DNA from: Deltaproteobacteria bacterium
GTDB lineage: Bacteria > Desulfobacterota > Syntrophia > Syntrophales > UBA2210
Reading direction: 5' to 3'
Assembly (NCBI GenBank): GCA_019314085.1
Contig: JAFCZZ010000130.1
Span: 5,403 to 10,980 of the forward strand
DNA length: 5,578 nucleotides
A program made the translations under genes and the position numbers. A model generated the notes under the pieces. That model was not told where the DNA came from and ran no database searches. It saw nothing but the letters and a program-made list of their open reading frames with translations. Positions within the stretch are counted from its first letter, which is position 1. Every line of letters begins with the position of its first letter. This document shows positions 1-5,200 of this stretch, one piece after another.

Positions 1-516
1 CGCCTGCACAAAATCCCTCTCCCTGAGGGAGATAAAGTCGGCCCTCACCAGGCGGGTGATCCCCATCCAGCCGGTCAGGCCTATCACGATCATGATATTC
101 CAGATCGACGGCTCCAGGATGGCAATCACGGCAAGTATCAGGAAAAACGCCGGAAAACAGAGCATGATATCGACGAAGCGCATAATCACCGCATCCACCC
201 ACCTCCCGTAATATCCGGCAAGCGCGCCCAGGATGACCCCGATCAACAGGGAAAAACCGGTTGCCACAAATCCCACCTTCAACGATATTCCGGCGCCCCA
301 TATGATCCGGCTCAGGACATCGCGCCCCAGTTGATCCGTCCCGAAAAGATGGGCGCGGGAGGGTTGTACCAATACCTCGCTCAGGTTTATCTCATTCGGG
401 TCATAGGGGGAGGCCCAGGGTGCAAGAAGGGAAACGACAAAGAGGAGAAGAACCACTACCCCACCCGCCACCGCCATTTTGTTCCTGAAAAATCTATACC
501 AGAAATCTGTCTTCAT
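1..516 (-). CDS. DppC/OppC-type ABC transporter permease, C-terminus beyond left edge
   Basis: This is one of two inner-membrane channel subunits of a peptide/nickel/opine-class ABC importer. The visible 172 residues begin MKTDFWYRFF and have an N-terminal membrane segment at about 16-33. The family signature HLFGTDQLGRDVLSR follows at about 57-70, as is typical of DppC/OppC. Further membrane segments lie at about 82-100, 120-135 and 140-152. The start of the cytoplasmic EAA loop that docks on the ATPase (RERDFVQA, about 165-172) is reached just as the window ends, so roughly 110-130 residues are missing compared with the usual 280-300. The ATG at 516-514 was chosen because it gives the normal family N-terminus and has a GGGGAG about 12 bases upstream. 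The gene begins 29 bases after the DppB-like gene stops, so the two are surely co-transcribed. Family assignment is firm; the substrate cannot be read from a permease. Confidence 0.93.
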   Translation of the reverse strand, partial: MKTDFWYRFFRNKMAVAGGVVVLLLFVVSLLAPWASPYDPNEINLSEVLVQPSRAHLFGTDQLGRDVLSRIIWGAGISLKVGFVATGFSLLIGVILGALAGYYGRWVDAVIMRFVDIMLCFPAFFLILAVIAILEPSIWNIMIVIGLTGWMGITRLVRADFISLRERDFVQA

Positions 517-545
517 CGTCCGATGTAACTCCCCATACGAAAACG

Positions 546-1520
546 CTACGCGACCCGTATCCGCGGGTCCGCCACGGCATACGAGATATCGGCAACCAGG
601 TTGCCGATCAGGGTCAGGACCGCCCCGATGAACAGGATTCCCATGACCACGGGATAATCCCTTGACATAACGGACATATAGAACAATTGTCCCATACCCG
701 GTATGGCGAATATTGTCTCGAAAATGACACTCCCGCCGATCAAGCCCGGAATGGAGAGACCCAGGATCGTGATTACCGGAAGGAGCGCGTTCCTGAGCGC
801 GTGTTTATAGATAACAACCCGTTCGCTGAGTCCCTTCGCCCTCGCCGTGGTGATATAATCCTGCCTGATCACCTCCAGCATATTGGATCTCATGTATCGG
901 GAAAGTCCCGCGAGCCCCCCGAAAGCGGAGAGTACTACCGGCAGGATCAAATGCCTCAGCAGGTCAAGGGCAGCGGCAAGGGGGGGAAGATACTCGTAAT
1001 TCAGGGACCGGATACCCGATATGGGAAGCCAGCCCAGGTCAACCCCGAACAGTATCATCAGAAGGAGCGCAAGCCAGAAGGTGGGAACGGCAAATCCGAT
1101 AAATACAATCACTGCGGTCACCTTGTCAAAGAGAGAGTCCTGGCGCACCGCGGACAGGACACCTATGGGGATGGCTATAAAAATGATGAGAATCATCGAA
1201 AGGACATTGATGATGATAGTGATCGGTATCCTCTCTGCTATCTTGTCTATGACCGGCCGGTGGTCGGTCGAAAAGGACTGTCCCAGGTCAAGGGTCGCAA
1301 GCCTCCCGACCCATAGCAAATACTGCTGGTAGATGGGCTTATCAAGATCATACATGGACTGCAGGCGCGCCTTTGCCTCCGCGGAGACCCGCGGATTCAG
1401 ATCCGTCTGCAGATCGGTGGGAGAACCGGGGGCCAGGTGGATAACGACAAAACAGACAATCGTAATCCCCACGAGAAGCGGTACCATGAGCAGCAATCGC
1501 TTAAGGACATATCTGAGCAC
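546..1520 (-). CDS. DppB/OppB-type ABC transporter permease
   Basis: This is the second membrane channel subunit, partner of the DppC-like protein encoded just downstream. Its 324 residues are the normal full length. It starts [16 protein letters not shown] with the first membrane helix at about 9-29, then HLAPGSP at 28-34. A periplasmic stretch with the family-typical [12 protein letters not shown] (59-70) and LDLGQSF (77-83) follows. Five more hydrophobic segments lie at about 102-122, 134-158, 187-206, 245-268 and 289-311. The EAA loop that contacts the ATPase is at about 221-250 ([20 protein letters not shown]). The C-terminus DPRIRVA is also typical. The start codon is GTG at 1520-1518 with a GAGGTG Shine-Dalgarno inside the end of the preceding gene. 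The two coding regions overlap by 20 bases, indicating translational coupling. Substrate class (peptide, opine, nickel or oligosaccharide) cannot be decided here. Confidence 0.95.
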   Translation of the reverse strand: MLRYVLKRLLLMVPLLVGITIVCFVVIHLAPGSPTDLQTDLNPRVSAEAKARLQSMYDLDKPIYQQYLLWVGRLATLDLGQSFSTDHRPVIDKIAERIPITIIINVLSMILIIFIAIPIGVLSAVRQDSLFDKVTAVIVFIGFAVPTFWLALLLMILFGVDLGWLPISGIRSLNYEYLPPLAAALDLLRHLILPVVLSAFGGLAGLSRYMRSNMLEVIRQDYITTARAKGLSERVVIYKHALRNALLPVITILGLSIPGLIGGSVIFETIFAIPGMGQLFYMSVMSRDYPVVMGILFIGAVLTLIGNLVADISYAVADPRIRVA

Positions 1521-2322
1521 GGCTATTCACCTCATCCAGCAGCCCCATACGCCTGATATTTTCCAGTGTGCGCCACAGGTCTTCCTGCGTGTGCGGCTCC
1601 AGCGTCACGATCGGTCGGACACCCTTCTGTTTTAGCAACTCAAAAAACCGCTGAAAGGGAAAGTTCCCCTCCCCCACCGGAAGATGTTCATCGGCACTGC
1701 CATGGTTGTCGTGGAGGTGTATCTGGCCGATCCGGGAACCGAGGGCATCCATCCACTCGTCGAGGCCCGAGTTGGAAAACGCGTTGAAGTGGCCGGTGTC
1801 AAAACAGAGACAGATATTGTGCGCGCCTTGGAATTCATCCAGGAGGAGGCTGAGAGATTTCGAACTATTCTCATAGACATTTTCGAGTGCCACCTGTGTC
1901 TCCCTCCCGGCGACCGTTTCCATAAGACCGCTCCATGTATCCCTGCTGTTTTCCAGCCACTGCTCTTCGTGGGAGACATAGTACCTCTCATCAAAGGCGG
2001 CGTGACAGACTACGGACCGGGGCCTGAAACAGGGTACCAGATCAAAGACCTGTCGGAGCCGTTCCACCGTCACCTCTCGTATCTTCCGGTCCAGGGCGCC
2101 GGGTCTCAGGTCGAAAAAGGGGGCGTGCAGTGTAACAGACAGGCCCGCGCCATGAAGGACCTCCGCCACGTCACAGAATTCATTCCGACTGAAGTGGTCG
2201 AGGGCGAAGCAATCCAGGCCGATCTCCGGATTGATTCCCTCCTTCAGGATAAGGTCAAGATACTCATCGGTCAGCATCCGAAAGGGCATATTGACCTGGA
2301 CTTTTTTCAATATATCGTGCAT
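1501..2322 (-). CDS. Sugar phosphate isomerase/epimerase-like TIM-barrel protein (AP endonuclease family 2 fold)
   Basis: This 273-residue protein belongs to the xylose-isomerase-like TIM-barrel superfamily (Pfam AP_endonuc_2), metal enzymes that isomerise or epimerise sugars or, in endonuclease IV, cut DNA at abasic sites. Strand-end metal motifs appear in order: LHAPF (His66), VCHAAFD (His107), ALENVYE (Glu147), CFDTGHFN (Asp175, His178), IHLHDNHG (His202, His204), DEHLPVGEG (Asp211, His213) and TLEPH (Glu242). The spacing permits the full nine-ligand set known from endonuclease IV, but overall length and the LHDNHG/VGEG motif are those of the small sugar isomerase/epimerase group. The ATG at 2322 has AGGA about 10 bases upstream; the internal ATG at codon 12 has no such site. 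It is the first gene of the operon, overlapping the DppB-like permease, so it probably processes the imported compound. The exact reaction is unknown. Confidence 0.85.
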   Translation of the reverse strand: MHDILKKVQVNMPFRMLTDEYLDLILKEGINPEIGLDCFALDHFSRNEFCDVAEVLHGAGLSVTLHAPFFDLRPGALDRKIREVTVERLRQVFDLVPCFRPRSVVCHAAFDERYYVSHEEQWLENSRDTWSGLMETVAGRETQVALENVYENSSKSLSLLLDEFQGAHNICLCFDTGHFNAFSNSGLDEWMDALGSRIGQIHLHDNHGSADEHLPVGEGNFPFQRFFELLKQKGVRPIVTLEPHTQEDLWRTLENIRRMGLLDEVNSRAQICP

Positions 2323-2471
2323 ATTCAGCGCATCCTAACAATGATATATGACAGCACTCCGACCGGGGTACTCTTTATCACAATGCCCCCGGCTTGACAA
2401 CCGGGCGTCATTTTCTTCTTGCAATTAAAAAGGCTTCTTGTTAGGTAGCAGCGCTTGTCACAACAGGATCA
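2323..2471. promoter_or_regulatory. Divergent intergenic region between transporter operon and tRNA-Lys
   Basis: These 149 bases must hold the promoters for both the minus-strand operon and the plus-strand tRNA. The only strong hexamer is TTGACA at 2394-2399 on the plus strand. Its reverse complement gives TTGTCA (2400-2395) on the minus strand, so overlapping back-to-back -35 boxes are possible. On the minus strand GATAAA lies 15 bases further on as a weak -10. On the plus strand no good -10 is found at the right spacing; TTGCAA (2419-2424) with TAGGTA (2442-2447) is an alternative weak pair. The TTGACA sits inside a small dyad (CCCGG...CCGGG, 2387-2404). Assignments are tentative. Confidence 0.25.
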
Positions 2472-2548
2472 GGGCCGTTAGCTCAGCTTGGTAGAGCAGT
2501 TGACTTTTAATCAATTGGTCAGGAGTTCAAATCTCCTACGGCCCACCA
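2472..2548 (+). tRNA. tRNA-Lys (anticodon TTT), CCA encoded
   Basis: A complete cloverleaf can be folded by eye. The acceptor stem GGGCCGT (2472-2478) pairs perfectly with ACGGCCC (2538-2544). The D arm is GCTC/GAGC around AGCTTGGTA. The anticodon stem GTTGA/TCAAT encloses the loop CTTTTAA, which places TTT at 2506-2508 after T33 and gives lysine. The variable loop is TGGTC. The T arm AGGAG/CTCCT carries the loop TTCAAAT with the invariant TTC. The discriminator A is followed by a genomically encoded CCA at 2546-2548. The TTT anticodon should read AAA and AAG. It is a stand-alone gene transcribed away from the transporter operon, with its own terminator ten bases downstream. Confidence 0.97.
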
Positions 2549-2557
2549 TAATATCAA

Positions 2558-2586
2558 GGGGTTGCGAGAAATCGTAACCCCTTTTT
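2558..2586 (+). terminator. Intrinsic terminator of tRNA-Lys
   Basis: GGGGTTGCGA (2558-2567) pairs with TCGTAACCCC (2572-2581) over ten base pairs, one of them G-U, around a GAAA tetraloop. Five T residues follow at 2582-2586. This is a textbook rho-independent terminator placed directly after the tRNA, and it closes that transcript. Confidence 0.9.
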
Positions 2587-2761
2587 GTCTACTGTCGGTC
2601 TACTGTTGCTACTATTTGCTTGGTAACACAGCAAACCGCTAAACAGCGTTACAATGATATCAGATAGTTAAGCACACGATACAATAGAGAGGGAAACTGA
2701 CTACTAATCAGTTGGTTTTTAATTTGTTCACTCCCCACCGGAAAGGTGCTCTCATGGAGTT

Positions 2762-2972
2762 CTTCCTGTAGTCAATCACAAACCGGATGCAGGCAATACT
2801 CACTCTTTCAAATACAAGTCTTCACCTAAACTGATCGGGCCATCTCAATGATAACAGGTTGAAATGTGCAGTGTTGAGCATGAGTTTTTCGGGGTCAGGT
2901 GGCATTTGTAACTTCCTGAAACAAACAAAACTCGAATTGGCTTGTTCGCTGTAGATTACAATTGGCAATCAG
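2762..2972 (+). repeat. Degenerate direct repeat, copy A
   Basis: This copy is similar to 4818-5030 in the same orientation. The first 56 bases (2762-2817, starting CTTCCTGTAG and ending TTTCAAATACAA) match copy B with two substitutions and two one-base indels. The last ~60 bases (2912-2972, starting CTTCCTGAA and containing GTAGATTAC and ...AATCAG) match less closely. The middle ~95 bases are weakly alignable, with islands such as TGATC.GGCCA. Block spacing is conserved (150 versus 153 bases between block starts). The one-base indels argue against protein-coding constraint. It looks like an old, dispersed non-coding element; its family is not recognised. Confidence 0.8.
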
Positions 2973-3001
2973 CTACAAGAGGCAAACGTAGACTTGACCC
3001 C
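2891..3001. repeat. REP/MITE-like element with GGGGTCA...TGACCCC ends
   Basis: The left end GGGGTCAGGT (2891-2900) and right end ACTTGACCCC (2992-3001) are inverted repeats matching at 9 of 10 bases. The pairing extends weakly inward (GCATTTG against CAAACG). The 111-base span has no coding capacity. GGGGTCAGG-type ends are familiar to me from REP-like repeats mobilised by IS200-like (Y1) REP-associated transposases, but no transposase is in this window. The element contains the distal block of repeat copy A, so the two elements may be one composite. Confidence 0.4.
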
Positions 3002-3241
3002 TTTATCCCATCTTTCTTTACCGCTAACCCGCTCTCTCGTATACGAATTTTGAAAGTACTTCAAATTTATTCCTGCGTATGTACCAGATCAATAAAAGCC
3101 AAAACAAATAAGAACATACATCCCTTCAAACAACAGCAGAAAAACCTGGGAGAAATAGACTATGGCCTGCGATACAATGCTCCGCAGGATCTCTTTCGCC
3201 GGTTCACCCAAGCGACGGAACGGAACAGACACCGGGCCTTT

Positions 3242-3544
3242 TTACAAAGCCGTCAACTTTGATTCTACAGACCTTACCTTACTCTCAATACGTCCCGATT
3301 TACCCTTTCTGTAATCGACATTAACCGTCATATACACACGGTCACAATCCTTGTTCATCTCTTCAAAACAACGGGTCACAACGCCCATAACTTCGTCCCA
3401 CTCACCTTCGAGGGTGGTCCCCATAGAATTGAGCTTGTAAGCCAGTCCACTGTCCCTGACAATTTCCAACACCCTAGCCACATACACGCTCACACTTTCA
3501 CCCTTATCCAGTGGAAATATGGAAAAATTAATCAGTGTACTCAT
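3242..3544 (-). CDS. MTH1187-family thiamine-binding protein (DUF77)
   Basis: This 100-residue protein belongs to the MTH1187/YkoF-like thiamine-binding superfamily, small ferredoxin-like alpha/beta proteins that assemble as oligomers and bind thiamine or related pyrimidines; their cellular role is unsettled. Typical features in order are the first strand INFSIFPLDKGESVSVYVA (5-23), a helix, then the family hallmark LNSMGTTLEGEWDEVM (about 38-53), a second helix with the partly conserved DRVYMTVNVDYRKGKSGRIE, and the tail KVRSVESKL. The start at 3544 gives the usual length and has GAGAGG four bases upstream; an upstream in-frame TTG at 3634 would add 30 residues that look unlike the family. 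It lies 90 bases downstream of the cyclodeaminase-like gene on the same strand, so co-transcription is likely. No terminator with a T-tract is evident after it. Confidence 0.9.
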   Translation of the reverse strand: MSTLINFSIFPLDKGESVSVYVARVLEIVRDSGLAYKLNSMGTTLEGEWDEVMGVVTRCFEEMNKDCDRVYMTVNVDYRKGKSGRIESKVRSVESKLTAL

Positions 3545-3634
3545 AAAACCTCTCTTTCCCGGTAACGATTTAAAGGCTGTTAATTCAAGAAGATTGCTTT
3601 TCTCTAATAATAATGCGGTACCAATCAGAAACAA

Positions 3635-4576
3635 TTAGAACAACATAACCGATCTGATACCCTTCTTATTCCTCAGTTCATTGTACACGACAGAGGCGCA
3701 GGAAATATCCTGGATGGCAAGGCCGGTGGAATCGAAGATCGTAATCTCTTTTTCGGATGTTCGGCCTTTCTTCTTTTTGGCGGCAATATCTCCCAGCTCT
3801 CCATAAATATCTTTTTCAGAAAGGTAACCTTCCCGCAGCGGTACATTAATTTCACCGCTGTGGGATGCCTGTGCCCAGTTGTCGATTACCACGGTTGCCC
3901 CTTTGAAAATCTTGGGGTTAAGTTCCTGCTTTCCAGGGGCATCAGCGCCGATGGCATTAATATGCGTACCCGGAGAGACAGTGTTCACCAAGGGTGTTCT
4001 CGACGGCGTTGTTGTAATCAGGATATCCACATCCGTTGTCACATTGTCAATAACCTCGGACAGGATTGTTTCCAGTTTATAGGTTCGCCTTGCCCACCCG
4101 GCAAATTTTCGGGCGAGGGCTTCATCCTGTGCCGTCAATATCTTTATGGTTTTCAGTGTTCTTATTTCCATGGAACACGCAAGCTGTGTGCGCGCCTGCT
4201 CACCACACCCCACAAACCCCGCAGAAATAGAGTTCTTTCTGCTTAATAATTTAACTGCTGTCGCTCCCGCGGCACCGGTCCGTATGCCGGTCAGATAGGT
4301 CCCGTCCATAATTGCCAGGGGGAATCCTGTCTCCGGATCGGTCAGAATAACAACAGCCATAACCGTAGGAAGACCATGTTTCCTGCCGTTTTCCGGATGG
4401 ACATTCACGCTTTTGATCCCGGCAGCATCAAACCCCTGCCCGTGAATATATGCGGGCATGGAGCGCATATCCCCCTTAGGAAAAGTTATATAACTCTTGG
4501 AGGGCATGTCGATCTGCCCCATCCCGTAAGCTCTGAAAGCCTTTTCAACCGTATTGTTGGCAACGGCAGGCGTCAA
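3635..4576 (-). CDS. Ornithine cyclodeaminase / alanine dehydrogenase family protein, N-terminus split off by frameshift
   Basis: This NAD(P)-dependent enzyme belongs to the ornithine cyclodeaminase/mu-crystallin family. The open frame from the TTG at 4576 gives 313 residues. Visible are IKSVNVHPEN with the substrate-binding lysine (Lys55), MDGTYLTGIRTGAA (90-103) with the conserved arginine (Arg99), the Rossmann nucleotide motif GFVGCGEQA (120-128) and INAIGADAPGKQEL (206-219) with the presumed catalytic Asp212. GEINV at 241-245 and ITIFDSTGLAIQD at 278-290 follow. INAIGADAPGKQEL and the C-terminal motifs are closer to archaeal alanine dehydrogenase than to Pseudomonas ornithine cyclodeaminase, so the substrate could be alanine/pyruvate, ornithine or another amino acid. 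The frame lacks the first ~14 residues, which are encoded in another frame immediately upstream (4623-4573). Either TTG re-initiation yields a shortened enzyme or the gene is off. Otherwise no internal stops or lost motifs are seen. Confidence 0.88.
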   Translation of the reverse strand: MTPAVANNTVEKAFRAYGMGQIDMPSKSYITFPKGDMRSMPAYIHGQGFDAAGIKSVNVHPENGRKHGLPTVMAVVILTDPETGFPLAIMDGTYLTGIRTGAAGATAVKLLSRKNSISAGFVGCGEQARTQLACSMEIRTLKTIKILTAQDEALARKFAGWARRTYKLETILSEVIDNVTTDVDILITTTPSRTPLVNTVSPGTHINAIGADAPGKQELNPKIFKGATVVIDNWAQASHSGEINVPLREGYLSEKDIYGELGDIAAKKKKGRTSEKEITIFDSTGLAIQDISCASVVYNELRNKKGIRSVMLF

Positions 4577-4623
4577 TACAATACCTTTGCAATCTCTTTC
4601 TTTGTGATGATCAGTGTTTTCAT
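4573..4623 (-). CDS. Detached N-terminal leader of the cyclodeaminase-like gene (frameshifted 16-codon frame)
   Basis: The ATG at 4623-4621 is preceded by GAGGAG (4631-4636) at a 7-base distance, the best ribosome-binding site in this part of the window. It encodes MKTLIITKKEIAKVLY and then hits TGA at 4575-4573. Removing one unit of the tandem GTATT (plus-strand AATAC at 4575-4579 and 4580-4584) makes ...IAKVLTPAVANN continuous with the long frame, a normal 327-residue family member. This is therefore the native start of the downstream gene, cut off by a 5-base duplication. The TGA overlaps the TTG (TTGA, 4576-4573), so coupled re-initiation is conceivable. Confidence 0.75.
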   Translation of the reverse strand: MKTLIITKKEIAKVLY

Positions 4624-4817
4624 TCGGTTTCTCCTCGGGAAAAGGGGGAAGAAGGATAAAGAGGCCAACTATTCAAGGTGGGGTCAATTAAAAGACATAC
4701 CTTCTATTTATAGTTATTACATTTTCTAAACCAGCCAAAACCAAAAATAGCAAATGTAGCCGGCAATTATCAAGATAAATGCGCCGAGAAAATCTCGGGA
4801 AGGATAATCGAAGGTTA

Positions 4818-5030
4818 CTTCCTGTAGGTCAATCAAAACCGGATGCAGACAATACCCACTCTTTCAAATACAAAGCGAGAGGTTGGGTGATCTGGCCAGA
4901 TCATTGAATATGATTTGAAAGGTTGAAGAGATCAGACAGCCTCTCTTCTTTCATGTAGTGGGCAGACATTCTTCCTGAACAAGCGAAACTTGTGTTGGAT
5001 TGTTCGTTGTAGATTACTTTTGGTAATCAG
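4818..5030 (+). repeat. Degenerate direct repeat, copy B
   Basis: This is the counterpart of 2762-2972 in the same orientation. The proximal block 4818-4873 is nearly identical to copy A. The distal block 4971-5030 shares CTTCCTGAA, TTGTTCG.TGTAGATTAC and ...GG.AATCAG. Inside the distal block GATTAC and GTAATC form a 6-base-pair hairpin (5012-5028). Copy B does not carry the GGGGTCA/TGACCCC ends seen around the distal block of copy A. Together the copies bracket the cyclodeaminase/thiamine-binding gene pair. Confidence 0.8.
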
Positions 5031-5034
5031 TAAA

Positions 5035-5087
5035 GTCAGGCATCAGCGGCGGCGCGAAGCGCGTTCCGCTGTATGCCGTTGTTGGCT
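5035..5087 (-). other. attC-like imperfect hairpin, possibly a decayed integron recombination site
   Basis: On the minus strand the segment reads AGCCAACAAC, then GGCAT, a single extra A, CAGCGG, a 3/2-base internal loop, GCGC, the loop TTC, GCGC, CCGCTG and ATGCC. All stems pair perfectly. A left arm close to RYYYAAC (AGCCAAC, 6 of 7), a one-base bulge and an interrupted stem are features of attC sites. The expected right core GTTRRRY is absent: TTTACTG stands there and does not pair with the left core. It may therefore be a dead attC, an unrelated hairpin repeat, or a terminator-like structure after the flavoprotein gene. Confidence 0.3.
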
Positions 5088-5200
5088 GGCTCTTCGATCT
5101 GAAAGAAAAGCCCCTCTTGTACAATACACCTGATTGGTAGTAACCTGGGACATCCTTCAAATGTACCGATGAACCTCCAACAGATTCACAATCTGTCCGT

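Larger units (their letters stand above)
2587..3241. other. Long intergenic region without a credible gene
   Basis: About 650 bases are AT-richer than the transporter operon and contain no convincing coding region on either strand; the open frames present lack good starts and resemble no family I know. What it holds: a 9-base direct repeat GTCTACTGT at 2587-2595 and 2598-2606; a short dyad AACTGA/TCAGTT (2695-2713) followed by TTTTT, weakly terminator-like on the plus strand; repeat copy A (2762-2972); a GGGGTCA-bounded element (2891-3001); and a locally GC-richer stretch at about 3150-3240 just after the thiamine-binding gene, with a CCTGCG/CGCAGG hairpin at 3166-3188. Confidence 0.6.
4624..5200. 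other. Intergenic region upstream of the cyclodeaminase-like gene
   Basis: About 577 bases show no convincing gene. They contain the Shine-Dalgarno of the cyclodeaminase leader (4631-4636), a lone GGGGTCA at 4680-4686 like the ends of the element at 2891-3001, a perfect small hairpin CCGAG/CTCGG (4784-4798), repeat copy B (4818-5030), an attC-like GC-rich hairpin (5039-5077), and a 15-codon frame directly after the flavoprotein stop. A minus-strand promoter for the cyclodeaminase pair must lie here; TTGACC at 4688-4683 is a possible -35 but has no good -10 partner. Confidence 0.5.

Noticed and set aside
687..1316. A 209-codon open frame on the plus strand opposite the DppB-like permease
   Set aside because: It is very rich in charged residues and proline/glycine, has no recognisable domain, and lies entirely antisense to a clear membrane protein gene.
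1684..2397. A 237-codon open frame on the plus strand opposite the isomerase-like gene
   Set aside because: It is antisense to a gene with conserved metal-ligand motifs and has no family features of its own; GC-rich codons often leave the opposite strand open.
2942..3262. A 106-codon plus-strand open frame in the intergenic region
   Set aside because: It starts at a TTG without a Shine-Dalgarno, runs through repeat DNA and into the thiamine-binding gene on the other strand, and resembles no protein I know.
3545..3634. A 30-residue N-terminal extension of the thiamine-binding protein from a TTG start
   Set aside because: The extension lies in the spacer after the cyclodeaminase stop, is not family-like, and the internal ATG at 3544 has its own GAGAGG site and gives the usual length.
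4784..4798. Small hairpin CCGAG/CTCGG as a possible terminator
   Set aside because: The stem is short and no T-tract follows on either strand.
2762..5030. CRISPR array
   Set aside because: There are only two copies, about 2 kb apart, each ~210 bases and diverged; there are no regular short repeats and spacers.
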